Source: Deltaproteobacteria bacterium (GTDB lineage Bacteria; Desulfobacterota; DSM-4660; Desulfatiglandales; HGW-15). Taken from it: a stretch of 30,651 nucleotides of DNA. The notes below the pieces were generated by a model. The model saw nothing but the letters and a program-made list of their open reading frames with translations. It was not told the DNA's origin and did no database searches. Where the stretch lies: contig JAFDIC010000012.1 in NCBI GenBank assembly GCA_019308525.1, positions 1 to 30,651 of the forward strand, in the 5' to 3' direction. This document shows positions 15,036 to 23,008 of the stretch, one piece after another (the first letter of the stretch is position 1; each line of letters opens with the position of its first letter). The translations under genes and the position numbers were made by a program.

Positions 15036-16988
15036 TCAAGCCACATCCACCTTTTGGATGTGAAGGTCTGTCTTTATCCTTTGCTCTCTGCCGTCTTCAT
15101 AGGTAATAGTTGTGTCCATGTGGACTGTTTCAGCCTCGGAGTAAAGTGCTTCCATGATATCCTTGTACCTTTTTTCAACAAAGGAGCGTCTTAATTTAGA
15201 GGTCCTGGTCAATTCCTCGTCATCAGCGTCAAATACCTTGTAGAGATTGACGAACTTGTGGATCTTTGCAGGGGCGGGGAGGTCCCTGTTGGCCTCTTCA
15301 ATCTGTTTTTGGACCAGCTCATAGACCTGAGGTTTCTGGGACAATTCCGGGTAGCTGGTATAATTGATCTTCCTGTCGTCCGCCCATTTCCCTACAACGG
15401 AATAGTCAATACACACGACGGCAGTGACATAAGGTTTTCTATCTCCAATGACCCAGGCCTCCTGGATGAACGGACTGAACTTTAGCCTGGTCTCCAGGTA
15501 TTGGGGTGAAAAAGGTCTCCCATCGTTGAGGGTCATAACATCCTTGGACCTGTCAAAAACCACCAGGTGGCCATCCTCGTCTATGAAGCCCCTGTCCCCG
15601 GAGTGAAGCCAGCCTTCGACAAGGGTGGTACGGGTAGCCTCCTCGTTCTTGTAGTATCCTTGAAAGACGGAGGGGCTCCTGGAGATGATTTCCCCGTGTT
15701 CCCTTATCCTTACCTCTGTTTCAGGGATAGGGGTTCCGACCGTGTCGAACTTCACATCCCCGTCCCTGTGTACTATTGAAATACCAGCTATCTCGGTCTG
15801 GCCGTATATCTGTTTGAGGTTTACGCCCAGGGCATGGAAAAACCTGAAGTGGTCAGGGCCCATCGCCGCCCCGCCTGTATAAGCATGCCGGAGTTTAGAC
15901 ATCCCAAGGTGGTCCTTCAGCTTTTTCTGGAGGGCTATCCATGCGATCCAGTTCAAGACTTTCCAGTACCAGGGTATTGGTTGCTTGGCGAATTTCATGT
16001 CAGCTACCTTGTACCCGACCTTGGTGCCGAATTCGTAAGCCTTCCTTTTGATCCAGGAAGCATCGATGTACTTCACCTGCACGCGCCGCGTCATACCTTC
16101 ATATAGCCTTGGCGGGGCGAACATCACGTGGGGTCCTATTTCTCGGAGGTTCTCCAAAGCGGTTTCCGGCTCCTCGGGGAAATTTATGGTGTATCCGATC
16201 TGAAGACCGCAGGAAATGGACATCATCTGTTCGCCTATCCAGGCAAAGGGGAGATAGGATACGAAGTCATCCGTTTCATAACATGGATCGACCCTCATGA
16301 GGTTTCGGCCCATGGTGAGCATATTCCAGTGACTCAGGAGCGCCCCTTTGGGTTGGGCGGTCGTCCCGGAAGTATAGAAGAGGAGACAGATATCATCTCC
16401 ATGTGCCTCGCCTATCATCCTTTCAAACAGCCCTGGGTCCTGGCTGTCCAATTCCCTGCCAAGTTTCTGGACCTCTTTGATGCTTATGAGGAAATCCTGG
16501 TTGTAGTTTCTCATGCCCTTGGGATCGTCCCATATGATCCACTCTAGTCTCGGGCACTCTTCCTTGATGGAAAGGGCCTTGTCCACCTCCTCCTGGGTCT
16601 CTCCCACAAAGAATTTGGTGTCGGAATGATCGATAATGTACTTCACTTCATCTATCATCGAATCCTGGAACAGCCACACCCCGATAGCACCAGCACACAG
16701 TGCCGCCATCTCGGCCCAGAGACCTTCAGGTCTATTATCACCGATCATGGCAACCTTGTCACCCTTCTTCAATCCAAGACGAACCATCCCCAGACACAGG
16801 TGTTTCACGTTTTCATAATAGTCCTGCCAGGTAAAGGGAATCCATATGCCGTAGTTTTTTTCCCTCATTGCAACTCTGTTGGCCCCGAATTTCTTGCATT
16901 GTCGCAGGAACAGCTTGGGGATGGTGAGATCCTTTGTGATGTCTATCTCGGACACGGAGCCCTTTGGACCCTTATCTCCTGGTGGCAT
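15036..16988 (-). CDS. Long-chain acyl-CoA synthetase (AMP-forming) within liv operon
   Basis: This is an AMP-forming acyl-CoA ligase of the long-chain (FadD15/Faa-like) type, 650 residues. It activates a fatty or aromatic acid to its CoA thioester. The P-loop YTSGTTAQPKG (205-215) is canonical, followed by the A5 IYGQTE, the A7 GWLHSGDRGFIDEDGHL, the A8-like DRSKDVMTLNDGRPFSPQYLE, and the C-terminal LTRTSKLRR. The ATG at 16988 follows GAGGAG at seven bases and overlaps the end of livG, indicating translational coupling; an ATG at 17003 is less well placed. Its position between livG and livH suggests that import and CoA activation of one substrate are coupled. The substrate is unknown. Confidence 0.93.
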   Translation of the reverse strand: MPPGDKGPKGSVSEIDITKDLTIPKLFLRQCKKFGANRVAMREKNYGIWIPFTWQDYYENVKHLCLGMVRLGLKKGDKVAMIGDNRPEGLWAEMAALCAGAIGVWLFQDSMIDEVKYIIDHSDTKFFVGETQEEVDKALSIKEECPRLEWIIWDDPKGMRNYNQDFLISIKEVQKLGRELDSQDPGLFERMIGEAHGDDICLLFYTSGTTAQPKGALLSHWNMLTMGRNLMRVDPCYETDDFVSYLPFAWIGEQMMSISCGLQIGYTINFPEEPETALENLREIGPHVMFAPPRLYEGMTRRVQVKYIDASWIKRKAYEFGTKVGYKVADMKFAKQPIPWYWKVLNWIAWIALQKKLKDHLGMSKLRHAYTGGAAMGPDHFRFFHALGVNLKQIYGQTEIAGISIVHRDGDVKFDTVGTPIPETEVRIREHGEIISRSPSVFQGYYKNEEATRTTLVEGWLHSGDRGFIDEDGHLVVFDRSKDVMTLNDGRPFSPQYLETRLKFSPFIQEAWVIGDRKPYVTAVVCIDYSVVGKWADDRKINYTSYPELSQKPQVYELVQKQIEEANRDLPAPAKIHKFVNLYKVFDADDEELTRTSKLRRSFVEKRYKDIMEALYSEAETVHMDTTITYEDGREQRIKTDLHIQKVDVA

Positions 16989-17793
16989 AGAGCTCCTCCT
17001 CACCCAGGTATGCCCTTATGACCTCAGGATTGCCCTGAACTTCCTGCGGGGTGCCGTCCGTGATTTTGTACCCGAAGTTGAGCACGAGAACCCTGTGAGA
17101 GATATCCATAACCACACCCATGTCGTGCTCCACCAGGATACATGTGACCTTCCAGCGCTCTTCTTCGTTGATATCCAGGATGAAACGGGCCATATCCTCA
17201 ACCTCTTCCAGGTTCAGTCCGGCCAAGGGTTCATCCAGGAGGAGTAGCTCAGGTTCTAAGGCAAGGGCCCGTCCCAATTCAACCCTCTTTTGTAGCCCGT
17301 ATGGGAGCATATGAACTGTCTTGTCTCTGATGCTTTCAATTTCGAGGAGGTCGATGATCTCTTCCTCGATGAACTTCCTGGCCTCCAATTCTTCTTGTCT
17401 CGTCTTCCCCACATAAACCGAGCCCCCGATGACCCCTGACTTGAGGTGGATGTGTCTTCCGAGACGGATATTGTCCAGGACGGTCATGCCCCCGAACAGT
17501 TCAATTTTCTGAAAGGTCCTTGAAATCCCGAGAAGGGCGCGTTGGTGTGGCTTGAGGTCGTTGATGAGTCGGCCCTTGTAATAGATATTTCCTTTCTGGG
17601 GCCTGTAGAGTCCGTTTATGCAGTTCATCATGACCGTCTTGCCTGCCCCGTTAGGGCCGATGATAGAGTGAATCTCACCCTTCTTGACTTCCAGGTCCAC
17701 ACCTGCGAGAGCCGCCACCTTGCCAAAGTACATGTGCAGATTCTCAAGTCTCAAAAGGGTATCTCCTTGCTCTGGGTCTGCGGCATAGGCCAT
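16972..17793 (-). CDS. livG: Liv-type ABC transporter ATPase (LivG family)
   Basis: This is the first gene of the liv operon and the second ATP-binding subunit. It has Walker A GPNGAGKT (46-53), the signature LPYGLQKRVELGRAL and Walker B LLLLDEPLAGL. It also has the LivG-type insertion after the Q-loop (RTFQKIELFGGMTVLDNI) and the C-terminal GTPQEVQGNPEVIRAYLGE. The frame is open to 18063, adding 90 low-quality residues, but the ATG at 17793 has AAGGAG upstream and matches the family start, so I use it. Its stop overlaps the start of the ligase gene. Confidence 0.94.
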   Translation of the reverse strand: MAYAADPEQGDTLLRLENLHMYFGKVAALAGVDLEVKKGEIHSIIGPNGAGKTVMMNCINGLYRPQKGNIYYKGRLINDLKPHQRALLGISRTFQKIELFGGMTVLDNIRLGRHIHLKSGVIGGSVYVGKTRQEELEARKFIEEEIIDLLEIESIRDKTVHMLPYGLQKRVELGRALALEPELLLLDEPLAGLNLEEVEDMARFILDINEEERWKVTCILVEHDMGVVMDISHRVLVLNFGYKITDGTPQEVQGNPEVIRAYLGEEELYATRR

Positions 17794-18278
17794 CAATGAA
17801 CTTCTCCTTCTTTGGGCCCCCGTGGAAAAGGCGAAATCCTCCCCCTGTGCTATCCTGGCAGGCCTTTTTGGGGGCATTGTTGATCTGCTGATAGGGCCCT
17901 TGGGCAAGCGAACACAGTAATCGCCGCGCAGGGGCAGGTCTGCTTGAGCCTTGCTGTGAACCGGGCTCTCAAACCGAGACAGACACACTTGGTGGTATTG
18001 AACAGAAAGACTAGACCTCCCTCCAGTCAAGGGTTCGCCTCTTCTCCCCAGGGAGAACCACATTAGAGCGTACTGAAATGATTGATCATTTACTCGTTCC
18101 TAGCCTTTTTGTCAACTGCTTTCCTGGGCCAATGTGGATTTCCCAGAAGGGAGCCGAGGATGGGTCTCTGCAAAGGGGGCTTCACTGGCACCTGGGGTCG
18201 GTATCCCTCAACGAAAAGCCGGCAGGTAATGGGCTTCAGCGGTCGATCTTAAACCCCGCACCGGGTAAGCTCTGAGGA
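17794..18278. other. Non-coding region between dgt and livG
   Basis: This 485-bp stretch lies between dgt and livG on the same strand. It carries the candidate liv promoter and palindrome near 18076-18115, and a leader of about 285 nt before livG. I see no obvious terminator for dgt. Open frames (18078-18275 plus, and the upstream extension of livG) lack ribosome binding sites and family resemblance. Confidence 0.5.
18076..18115 (-). promoter_or_regulatory. Candidate liv-operon promoter with overlapping palindromic operator
   Basis: On the minus strand a perfect TTGACA (18115-18110) is followed after 17 bp by TAAATG (18092-18087), a weak -10. The -10 sits within the 16-bp palindrome AAATGATCAATCATTT (18076-18091; 7-bp arms, 2-bp spacer). 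A regulator dimer bound there would block RNA polymerase. Which regulator is unknown. TetR-type repressors that sense acyl-CoA are known for such operons, but none is encoded in this window. Confidence 0.45.
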
Positions 18279-19448
18279 TCAAAAGGCTATGGCCCTTGCA
18301 TCAGGTACTATATGTTTGTAACACTGGTCGAGGAAATACTTGTCCGTCATGCCGGCTATGAAATCTCGGACTATGCCGGCCTGGGGCGTGTTTTTCTCAT
18401 ACTCCGGTGACATGCCCTCAAGATATTCCCTGTAAATATCAGACTCCCTGTTTCCGGCTTCCATATCCTTAATATACTTTTCAAAGAGCAATTTGAACAT
18501 GAGCCTTATCTTGGGGGTCTGCCTCTTAACCCGCTTGCTGGTGTAAATACGCTCCATATTGAATTGCTTCAGTTGCTTCAAGGCCTCACTAACTCTTGAG
18601 CTGAAGGCGATATAAGGTTTGTCCAGACTATTGGAGACAAGGTCTTCCACCAGGGTATAAACAATTCTGCCGTTCGTATTGCCCAAGACCTCACGGCACA
18701 AATCGGGTATATCACTTCTATCTATTAGTCCGAGACGTATCGCATCCTCGATATCCCTGCCCACGTAACTGATGGTATCCGCCATTCTTACCACGCATCC
18801 CTCCATGGTCATTGGCACGAGCTCACGGCAAGGGTTTTGCTCTTTCTGCCTGATCTCGGAGTCAAAGACCTTAAAGTCCTTCTTCCTTTTGGGCGTAAGT
18901 GCCTGGGTGTGTACTTCGCCATCGTGACAGAGAATTCCATCCAGTACCTGGAGGCTCAAGTTCCAACCCTTTCCTTTTCTCTCGATCTCCTCCAGGAATC
19001 TGACCCCCTGGACATTGTGAAGAAAGGGGCCAAGGCCGTATCGAGACGTGAGGTCGGATAGAAATGACTCCCCGTCATGCCCGAAAGGGGCGTGCCCGAT
19101 GTCATGGCCCAGTGCGATGGCCTCGATGAGATCCTCGTTTAGGCGCAAGAGCCTCCCTATTGTCCTGGCGATCTTGGAGACCAGTTGCACGTGGAGCACC
19201 CTGTGCGTGATATGATCATTCTTGATCAGATAGAAGACCTGTGTCTTATCAATGTACCTGGTGTACGCCAGGGAGTGCAGAATCCTGTCCGCGTCAAGAG
19301 AGAAGTTTTGTCTGTGACCACCCTCAACCGTATCCTCCGGCCTTCTCCTGGTGGCCTCCCTGCTAGGACAGGCCCAGGGTGAGAGATTTTTCACTTCGGA
19401 TTCATCCAGTTGAAGTTTCAGGTTCCTCAAACGCTCCCTCTGGTTCAA
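18279..19448 (-). CDS. dgt: Deoxyguanosinetriphosphate triphosphohydrolase-like protein
   Basis: This is an HD-domain dNTP triphosphohydrolase that cleaves dGTP or other dNTPs to the nucleoside and triphosphate, controlling dNTP pools. RILHSLAYTRYIDKTQVF is the family signature. Metal ligands are His82 (THRVLH), His115-Asp116 (ALGHDIGHAPFGHDGE) and the later Asp in RMADTISYVGRDIEDAI. The 389-residue protein is full length. The start is TTG; AAGGAGG lies 10 bases upstream, and TTGA overlaps the stop of the preceding small gene by 4 bp, indicating coupled translation. The Dgt branch with strict dGTP preference cannot be told from the broader dNTPase branch by eye. Confidence 0.92.
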   Translation of the reverse strand: MNQRERLRNLKLQLDESEVKNLSPWACPSREATRRRPEDTVEGGHRQNFSLDADRILHSLAYTRYIDKTQVFYLIKNDHITHRVLHVQLVSKIARTIGRLLRLNEDLIEAIALGHDIGHAPFGHDGESFLSDLTSRYGLGPFLHNVQGVRFLEEIERKGKGWNLSLQVLDGILCHDGEVHTQALTPKRKKDFKVFDSEIRQKEQNPCRELVPMTMEGCVVRMADTISYVGRDIEDAIRLGLIDRSDIPDLCREVLGNTNGRIVYTLVEDLVSNSLDKPYIAFSSRVSEALKQLKQFNMERIYTSKRVKRQTPKIRLMFKLLFEKYIKDMEAGNRESDIYREYLEGMSPEYEKNTPQAGIVRDFIAGMTDKYFLDQCYKHIVPDARAIAF

Positions 19449-19690
19449 TCCTTGTTGTCCTCCTTCTTGTCCCCATAGACATTCTTAAGCTCCTTCCAGA
19501 TATTGCCCCCTCTCCTTGATATTGTCCCCTGAACCCTTTCAGAAAATATTCTCGATTTCTTCTTTAGCTCTTCTTCCCCCGGGACCGGACGACCTTCCTT
19601 CTTGTATTTCCACCTGAACAGGGATTGGACCAGCCTTAGCTCCACGTCCCGGGCCTTTTTTTTGAGATCTTTTTTCATTTGGCTATCCAT
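19445..19690 (-). CDS. Small charged protein of unknown function upstream of dgt
   Basis: The product is 81 residues, strongly charged (KKDLKKKARDVELRL at the start, YGDKKEDNKD at the end) and probably largely helical, with no membrane segment and no Cys. I recognise no family. Its stop overlaps the dgt TTG start by 4 bp, the spacing expected for a coupled gene pair, and this is the main reason to believe it is real. No clear Shine-Dalgarno precedes either ATG (19690 or 19678). It is the first gene of a probable two-gene transcript divergent from rpsB. Confidence 0.55.
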   Translation of the reverse strand: MDSQMKKDLKKKARDVELRLVQSLFRWKYKKEGRPVPGEEELKKKSRIFSERVQGTISRRGGNIWKELKNVYGDKKEDNKD

Positions 19691-19947
19691 CGAGGAACAG
19701 GCCGTAAATCATGAAAATTCTGTAAATCTACGAACCCAAATAAGAGGGGGTCCCTGCCATTCAAGGAGCCGGCTTGAGAGATTTTTCTATCCAAAGGCAT
19801 GTAGAGACAATATAATCAATTAGCGGGGTTGAGGTCAATGAAAATACCGGGCAGAATTGGGGAAAACTGAACGGGAACTGGTGGGCCGATGGTGGATGGG
19901 AGGAATAGAGGACAGGTCGCGCAAAAGGAAAAGTTTTTGGAATTTTC

Positions 19948-19976
19948 TTGAAAAGGGATCACAGGAATGTTAAAAA
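19948..19976 (+). promoter_or_regulatory. Candidate sigma70 promoter of the rpsB operon
   Basis: TTGAAA (19948-19953) and TAAAAA (19971-19976) are 17 bp apart, matching 5/6 and 4/6 of consensus. A start near 19983 gives a leader of about 175 nt, which suits an autoregulated ribosomal-protein operon. Confidence 0.5.
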
Positions 19977-19982
19977 GACGAG

Positions 19983-20158
19983 TTTTGGGGTTTTTGCATC
20001 TCGAATCAACAAATCTATTTGGAGGTTATTTGACAAATGGCAAGAGTACACACGTTCAGAGTGTCCTCGGTGGCCGATAGGGTCTCATGGATTCTGAGCG
20101 GAGGGAAAAACCGAGGGACAGGGGCCTTAGAGGCATTCTCTAGGCCGAGGAGGATTTC
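19983..20158 (+). promoter_or_regulatory. Structured rpsB leader, candidate S2 autoregulatory element
   Basis: GGCCTTAGAG (20123-20132) pairs with CTCTAGGCC (20138-20146) in a 9-bp stem with one bulge and a 5-nt loop, ending against the rpsB Shine-Dalgarno (GAGGAGG, 20147-20153). TCCTCGG (20064-20070) can pair either with CCGAGG (20111-20116) or with CCGAGGA (20145-20151); the latter would cover the Shine-Dalgarno. In other bacteria S2 represses rpsB-tsf through its leader, so this could be the local equivalent. A 45-codon frame (20037-20174) with GGAGG upstream also crosses this region and overlaps the rpsB start. Confidence 0.45.
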
Positions 20159-21022
20159 ATGGCGCGACCTATAGTAAGCATGAAGGAACTTTTGGAGGCG
20201 GGAGTTCATTTTGGGCACCAGACCAGGCGATGGAACCCCAAGATGAAGCCCTATATTTTCGGCTCGAGGAACGGAATCCACATTATCGACCTGCAAAGGA
20301 CGGTGCATCTTTTCGGCATAGCATATGATTTCATCGCCAAGACGGTTGCCGACGGTTACTCCGTCCTTTTTGTCGGTACCAAGAAACAAGCCCATGAGTC
20401 CATTGTAGAAGAGAGTGAACGCTGCGGCATGTTTTACGTGGTCCACAGGTGGCTGGGGGGGACCCTTACCAACTTTCAGACGATTCGAAAAAGTGTGGGG
20501 CGCCTGAAGGAACTCCAAAGCATGAAGGAAGACGGCTCCATTCTCCGCTATACGAAGAAGGAAGCCCTCAAGATGGAGAAGGAACTCTTCAAGTTGGAAA
20601 GGAACCTGGGCGGCATCAAGGACATGGACGAGCTGCCGGGTGCGGTCTTTATCGTGGACCCGAAAAAGGAGCATATTGCGGTCAAGGAGGCCAACAAGCT
20701 CGGTATTCCCATAGTGGCCATTGGGGATACGAATTGTGATCCGGATGAGATTGATTACATTATTCCGGGAAACGATGATGCCATACGGGCCATCAGATTG
20801 ATCTGTTCCAAGATGGCGGATGCCTGTATTGAGGGGCACAACCTGGCTGAAGAGAGGTTGAGGGCGGAGAGCGAGGAAGGGGAGCTTCCGGAGGCCGAGC
20901 AACCGCCCGAGGGCCAGCCTGCTGTAACCGAAGGTGAAGAAGGGGAAAAGGGACCTGAAGTGATTGTCGTCTCCAGGAAAGACGAGCCAGACTCAAGAGA
21001 AAAGCACTTGGAGGAAGAATAA
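20159..21022 (+). CDS. rpsB: 30S ribosomal protein S2
   Basis: S2 is a structural protein of the small ribosomal subunit. The family signatures [50 protein letters not shown] and [25 protein letters not shown] are complete. The 287-residue protein is longer than E. coli S2 (241) because of an acidic, Pro/Glu-rich tail (about residues 235-287) that looks disordered. GAGGAGG lies five bases before the ATG. It is the first gene of rpsB-tsf-pyrH-frr and is probably autoregulated through its leader. Confidence 0.98.
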   Translation: MARPIVSMKELLEAGVHFGHQTRRWNPKMKPYIFGSRNGIHIIDLQRTVHLFGIAYDFIAKTVADGYSVLFVGTKKQAHESIVEESERCGMFYVVHRWLGGTLTNFQTIRKSVGRLKELQSMKEDGSILRYTKKEALKMEKELFKLERNLGGIKDMDELPGAVFIVDPKKEHIAVKEANKLGIPIVAIGDTNCDPDEIDYIIPGNDDAIRAIRLICSKMADACIEGHNLAEERLRAESEEGELPEAEQPPEGQPAVTEGEEGEKGPEVIVVSRKDEPDSREKHLEEE

Positions 21023-21023
21023 A

Positions 21024-21629
21024 TTGCAGATAGATGCTAGACTTGTAAAAGAGTTACGGGAAAAGACAGGCGTGGGAATCATGGACTGCAAAGAGGCCCT
21101 CAAGCAATGTGATGGTGACATAGAGAAGGCCATTGATTTTCTCAGAAAAAAGGGGATCGCCACGGCCAAGAAAAGGGGCGGGCGTACTACCCGAGAGGGA
21201 CAGGTTCAATCGTATATCCATGCCGGGGGGAAGATCGGGGTCCTGGTGGAGGTCAACTGTGAGACGGATTTCTCGGCCAAGACCGAGGATTTCACCAGTT
21301 TCGTAAAGGACATTGCCATGCAGATTGCCGCGACAAACCCGATTTCCATTGATAGAGAAGGCATCCCAGGGGAGATATTAGAGAGGGAAAGGGATATTTA
21401 TGCCACCCAGGCGCGGGAGTCCGGCAAGCCTGAAAAGATCATAGAAAAGATCGTGGAAGGAAAAATGAAGAAGTTCTACTCAGAGGCCTGTCTGCTTGAG
21501 CAGGCCTTTGTAAAGGATCCTGACAAGAGGGTGCAGGATCTATTGAATGAGCTAATAGCAAAGACCGGCGAGAACATAGTTATCAGGCGTTTCACCCGCT
21601 ACCAGCTTGGTGGTGCCGATGAGCAGTAG
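21024..21629 (+). CDS. tsf: Translation elongation factor Ts
   Basis: EF-Ts recycles EF-Tu by exchanging GDP for GTP. LVKELREKTGVGIMDCKEAL and VEVNCETDFSAKTEDF are diagnostic. The 201-residue protein is the short form (one core half and no extended dimerisation domain), as in Thermus, rather than the form of about 280 residues in E. coli. The frame is open to 20964 inside rpsB, but the TTG at 21024, one base after the rpsB stop and with GAGGA about nine bases upstream, gives the family start MQIDARLVKELR. Its end overlaps the start of pyrH. Confidence 0.97.
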   Translation: MQIDARLVKELREKTGVGIMDCKEALKQCDGDIEKAIDFLRKKGIATAKKRGGRTTREGQVQSYIHAGGKIGVLVEVNCETDFSAKTEDFTSFVKDIAMQIAATNPISIDREGIPGEILERERDIYATQARESGKPEKIIEKIVEGKMKKFYSEACLLEQAFVKDPDKRVQDLLNELIAKTGENIVIRRFTRYQLGGADEQ

Positions 21630-22350
21630 AAAGCCCCGCTACAGGCGCGTGCTGCTAAAGTTGAGCGGCGAGGCCTTGATGGGCGAAAAGACCTTTGGAG
21701 TCGACCCAGGGGTACTCAAGGACGTAGGCCAAGAAATCAAGGAGGTTCATGGGCTCGGAGTTGAGATTGCAATAGTCATAGGCGGGGGGAACATCTTCCG
21801 CGGTCTCCGCTCCTCTGCATATGGCATGAGCAGGGTCCCTGCGGATCACATAGGGATGCTGGCCACTGTCATTAACGCGATTGCCTTAAACGAGACCCTG
21901 AATCATTTGGGCGTGGAGAGCAGGGTAATGTCCGCTATCGATATAGACAAGGTGGCGGAGCCTTACATCAGGGAGAAGGCAATCAATCATCTTGACAGAA
22001 AGCGGGTCGTTGTCATAGGGGCCGGGACCGGTAATCCCTACTTTAGCACAGATACCGCTGCCGCCTTGAGGGCAATGGAGGTTCAGGCCGAGGTCCTGCT
22101 GAAGGCAACCAAGGTGGAGGGGGTTTTTGACTCGGACCCCGAGAAGAACCCCGCCTCGAAGAGGTACAGGGAACTGGCCTATCACGAGGTACTGGAGAAA
22201 CGCTTGGAAGTCATGGATATGACCGCGGTGTCATTGGCCATGGGACAGAACCTGCCGATAATAGTCTTCAATTTGTGCAAACGGGGGAATATTAGGAAGG
22301 TTGTTCTGGGACAAAGGGTCGGCACGATCATATCGGGGGGAAAGGGATGA
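21619..22350 (+). CDS. pyrH: Uridylate kinase (UMP kinase)
   Basis: PyrH phosphorylates UMP to UDP in pyrimidine synthesis, with an amino-acid-kinase fold distinct from eukaryotic UMP/CMP kinases. Signatures are RVLLKLSGEALMG, VIGGGNIFRG, DHIGMLATVINA, GTGNPYFSTDTAAALRA and KATKVEGVFDSDP. The 243-residue protein is full length. The ATG at 21619 overlaps the tsf stop by 11 bp; GTG and TTG codons a few triplets upstream are possible but less likely starts. It is third in the rpsB-tsf-pyrH-frr operon. Confidence 0.97.
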   Translation: MSSRKPRYRRVLLKLSGEALMGEKTFGVDPGVLKDVGQEIKEVHGLGVEIAIVIGGGNIFRGLRSSAYGMSRVPADHIGMLATVINAIALNETLNHLGVESRVMSAIDIDKVAEPYIREKAINHLDRKRVVVIGAGTGNPYFSTDTAAALRAMEVQAEVLLKATKVEGVFDSDPEKNPASKRYRELAYHEVLEKRLEVMDMTAVSLAMGQNLPIIVFNLCKRGNIRKVVLGQRVGTIISGGKG

Positions 22351-22904
22351 GAGAAGAAATAATTTCCGAATGCCGTCAAAAGATGGACAAGACAATTGAG
22401 GCCCTCAAGAAGGAGTTGGCCAAGATTAGAACCGGCCGGGCATCCCCGGCGCTCCTGGACGGGATCAGGGTCAGTTGTTACGAGACGCAGATGCCCCTGG
22501 ACCAGGTGGCTTCCATCTCCGTGCCCGAAAGCCGCCTGATCACGATAAAACCGTGGGACCAATCCATAATAGGGGAAATAGAGAAGAGCATCCTGAAATC
22601 CGAGCTTGGTCTGACCCCTATGAACGACGGGAAGATCATCAGGATTCCCATACCTCCCCTCACGGAAGAGCGACGGAAGGAGCTTGCCAAACTGGCAAGA
22701 AAAATGGGGGAAGAAGGAAAGATATCCATACGCAATCACAGGAGAGAGGCAAACGAACTTCTAAAGGAGTTGAAGAACGAGAAGGAGATTTCAGAGGATG
22801 AGATGTACAAAGGCCAGGAAGAGGTCCAAGAGGTTACGGATGAATATATCAAGAAGATCGATGCCATAACGGCCGAAAAGGAAAAGGAGATAATGGAGTT
22901 CTAG
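22347..22904 (+). CDS. frr: Ribosome recycling factor
   Basis: RRF works with EF-G to split the post-termination ribosome. The 185-residue length is standard. The first helix KKELAKIRTGRASPALLDGIRVSCYETQMPLDQVAS and the helix-bundle segment PLTEERRKELAKLARKMGEEGKISIRNHRREANELLK are typical. The ATG overlaps the pyrH stop (ATGA), so translation is coupled. A small AAGGCC/GGCCTT stem at 22910-22926 follows without a T-run, so the operon may continue into uppS. Confidence 0.97.
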   Translation: MREEIISECRQKMDKTIEALKKELAKIRTGRASPALLDGIRVSCYETQMPLDQVASISVPESRLITIKPWDQSIIGEIEKSILKSELGLTPMNDGKIIRIPIPPLTEERRKELAKLARKMGEEGKISIRNHRREANELLKELKNEKEISEDEMYKGQEEVQEVTDEYIKKIDAITAEKEKEIMEF

Positions 22905-23008
22905 GAGTGAAGGCCTTGATGGCCTTATGCTGACAATCAATCCGTTCCCAGCATTCTTCCCTTTAAGCAGCCGGTTTTGATTTCCCCCTTGCGTTGAGTA
23001 CGAGAAAT

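Larger units (their letters stand above)
19691..20158. other. Divergent region between the dgt unit and rpsB
   Basis: The 468 bp divides the minus-strand dgt pair from the plus-strand rpsB operon. The right 210 bp holds the candidate rpsB promoter and a structured leader, listed separately. I found nothing I can name in the left 250 bp (19691-19945). Confidence 0.5.

Noticed and set aside
17794..18063. A 90-residue N-terminal extension of LivG
   Set aside because: The ATG at 17793 has a good ribosome binding site and matches the family start. The extension is Arg/Ser/Pro-rich read-through of the leader and resembles nothing.
18078..18275. A 65-codon plus-strand frame between dgt and livG
   Set aside because: No Shine-Dalgarno, no similarity, and it overlaps the liv promoter region.
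20015..20902. A 295-codon minus-strand frame across rpsB
   Set aside because: It is antisense to the strongly conserved rpsB, has no ribosome binding site and shows no family resemblance.
22910..22926. AAGGCC/GGCCTT stem after frr as a terminator
   Set aside because: Only 6 bp and no T-run follows. It probably does not end the transcript before uppS.
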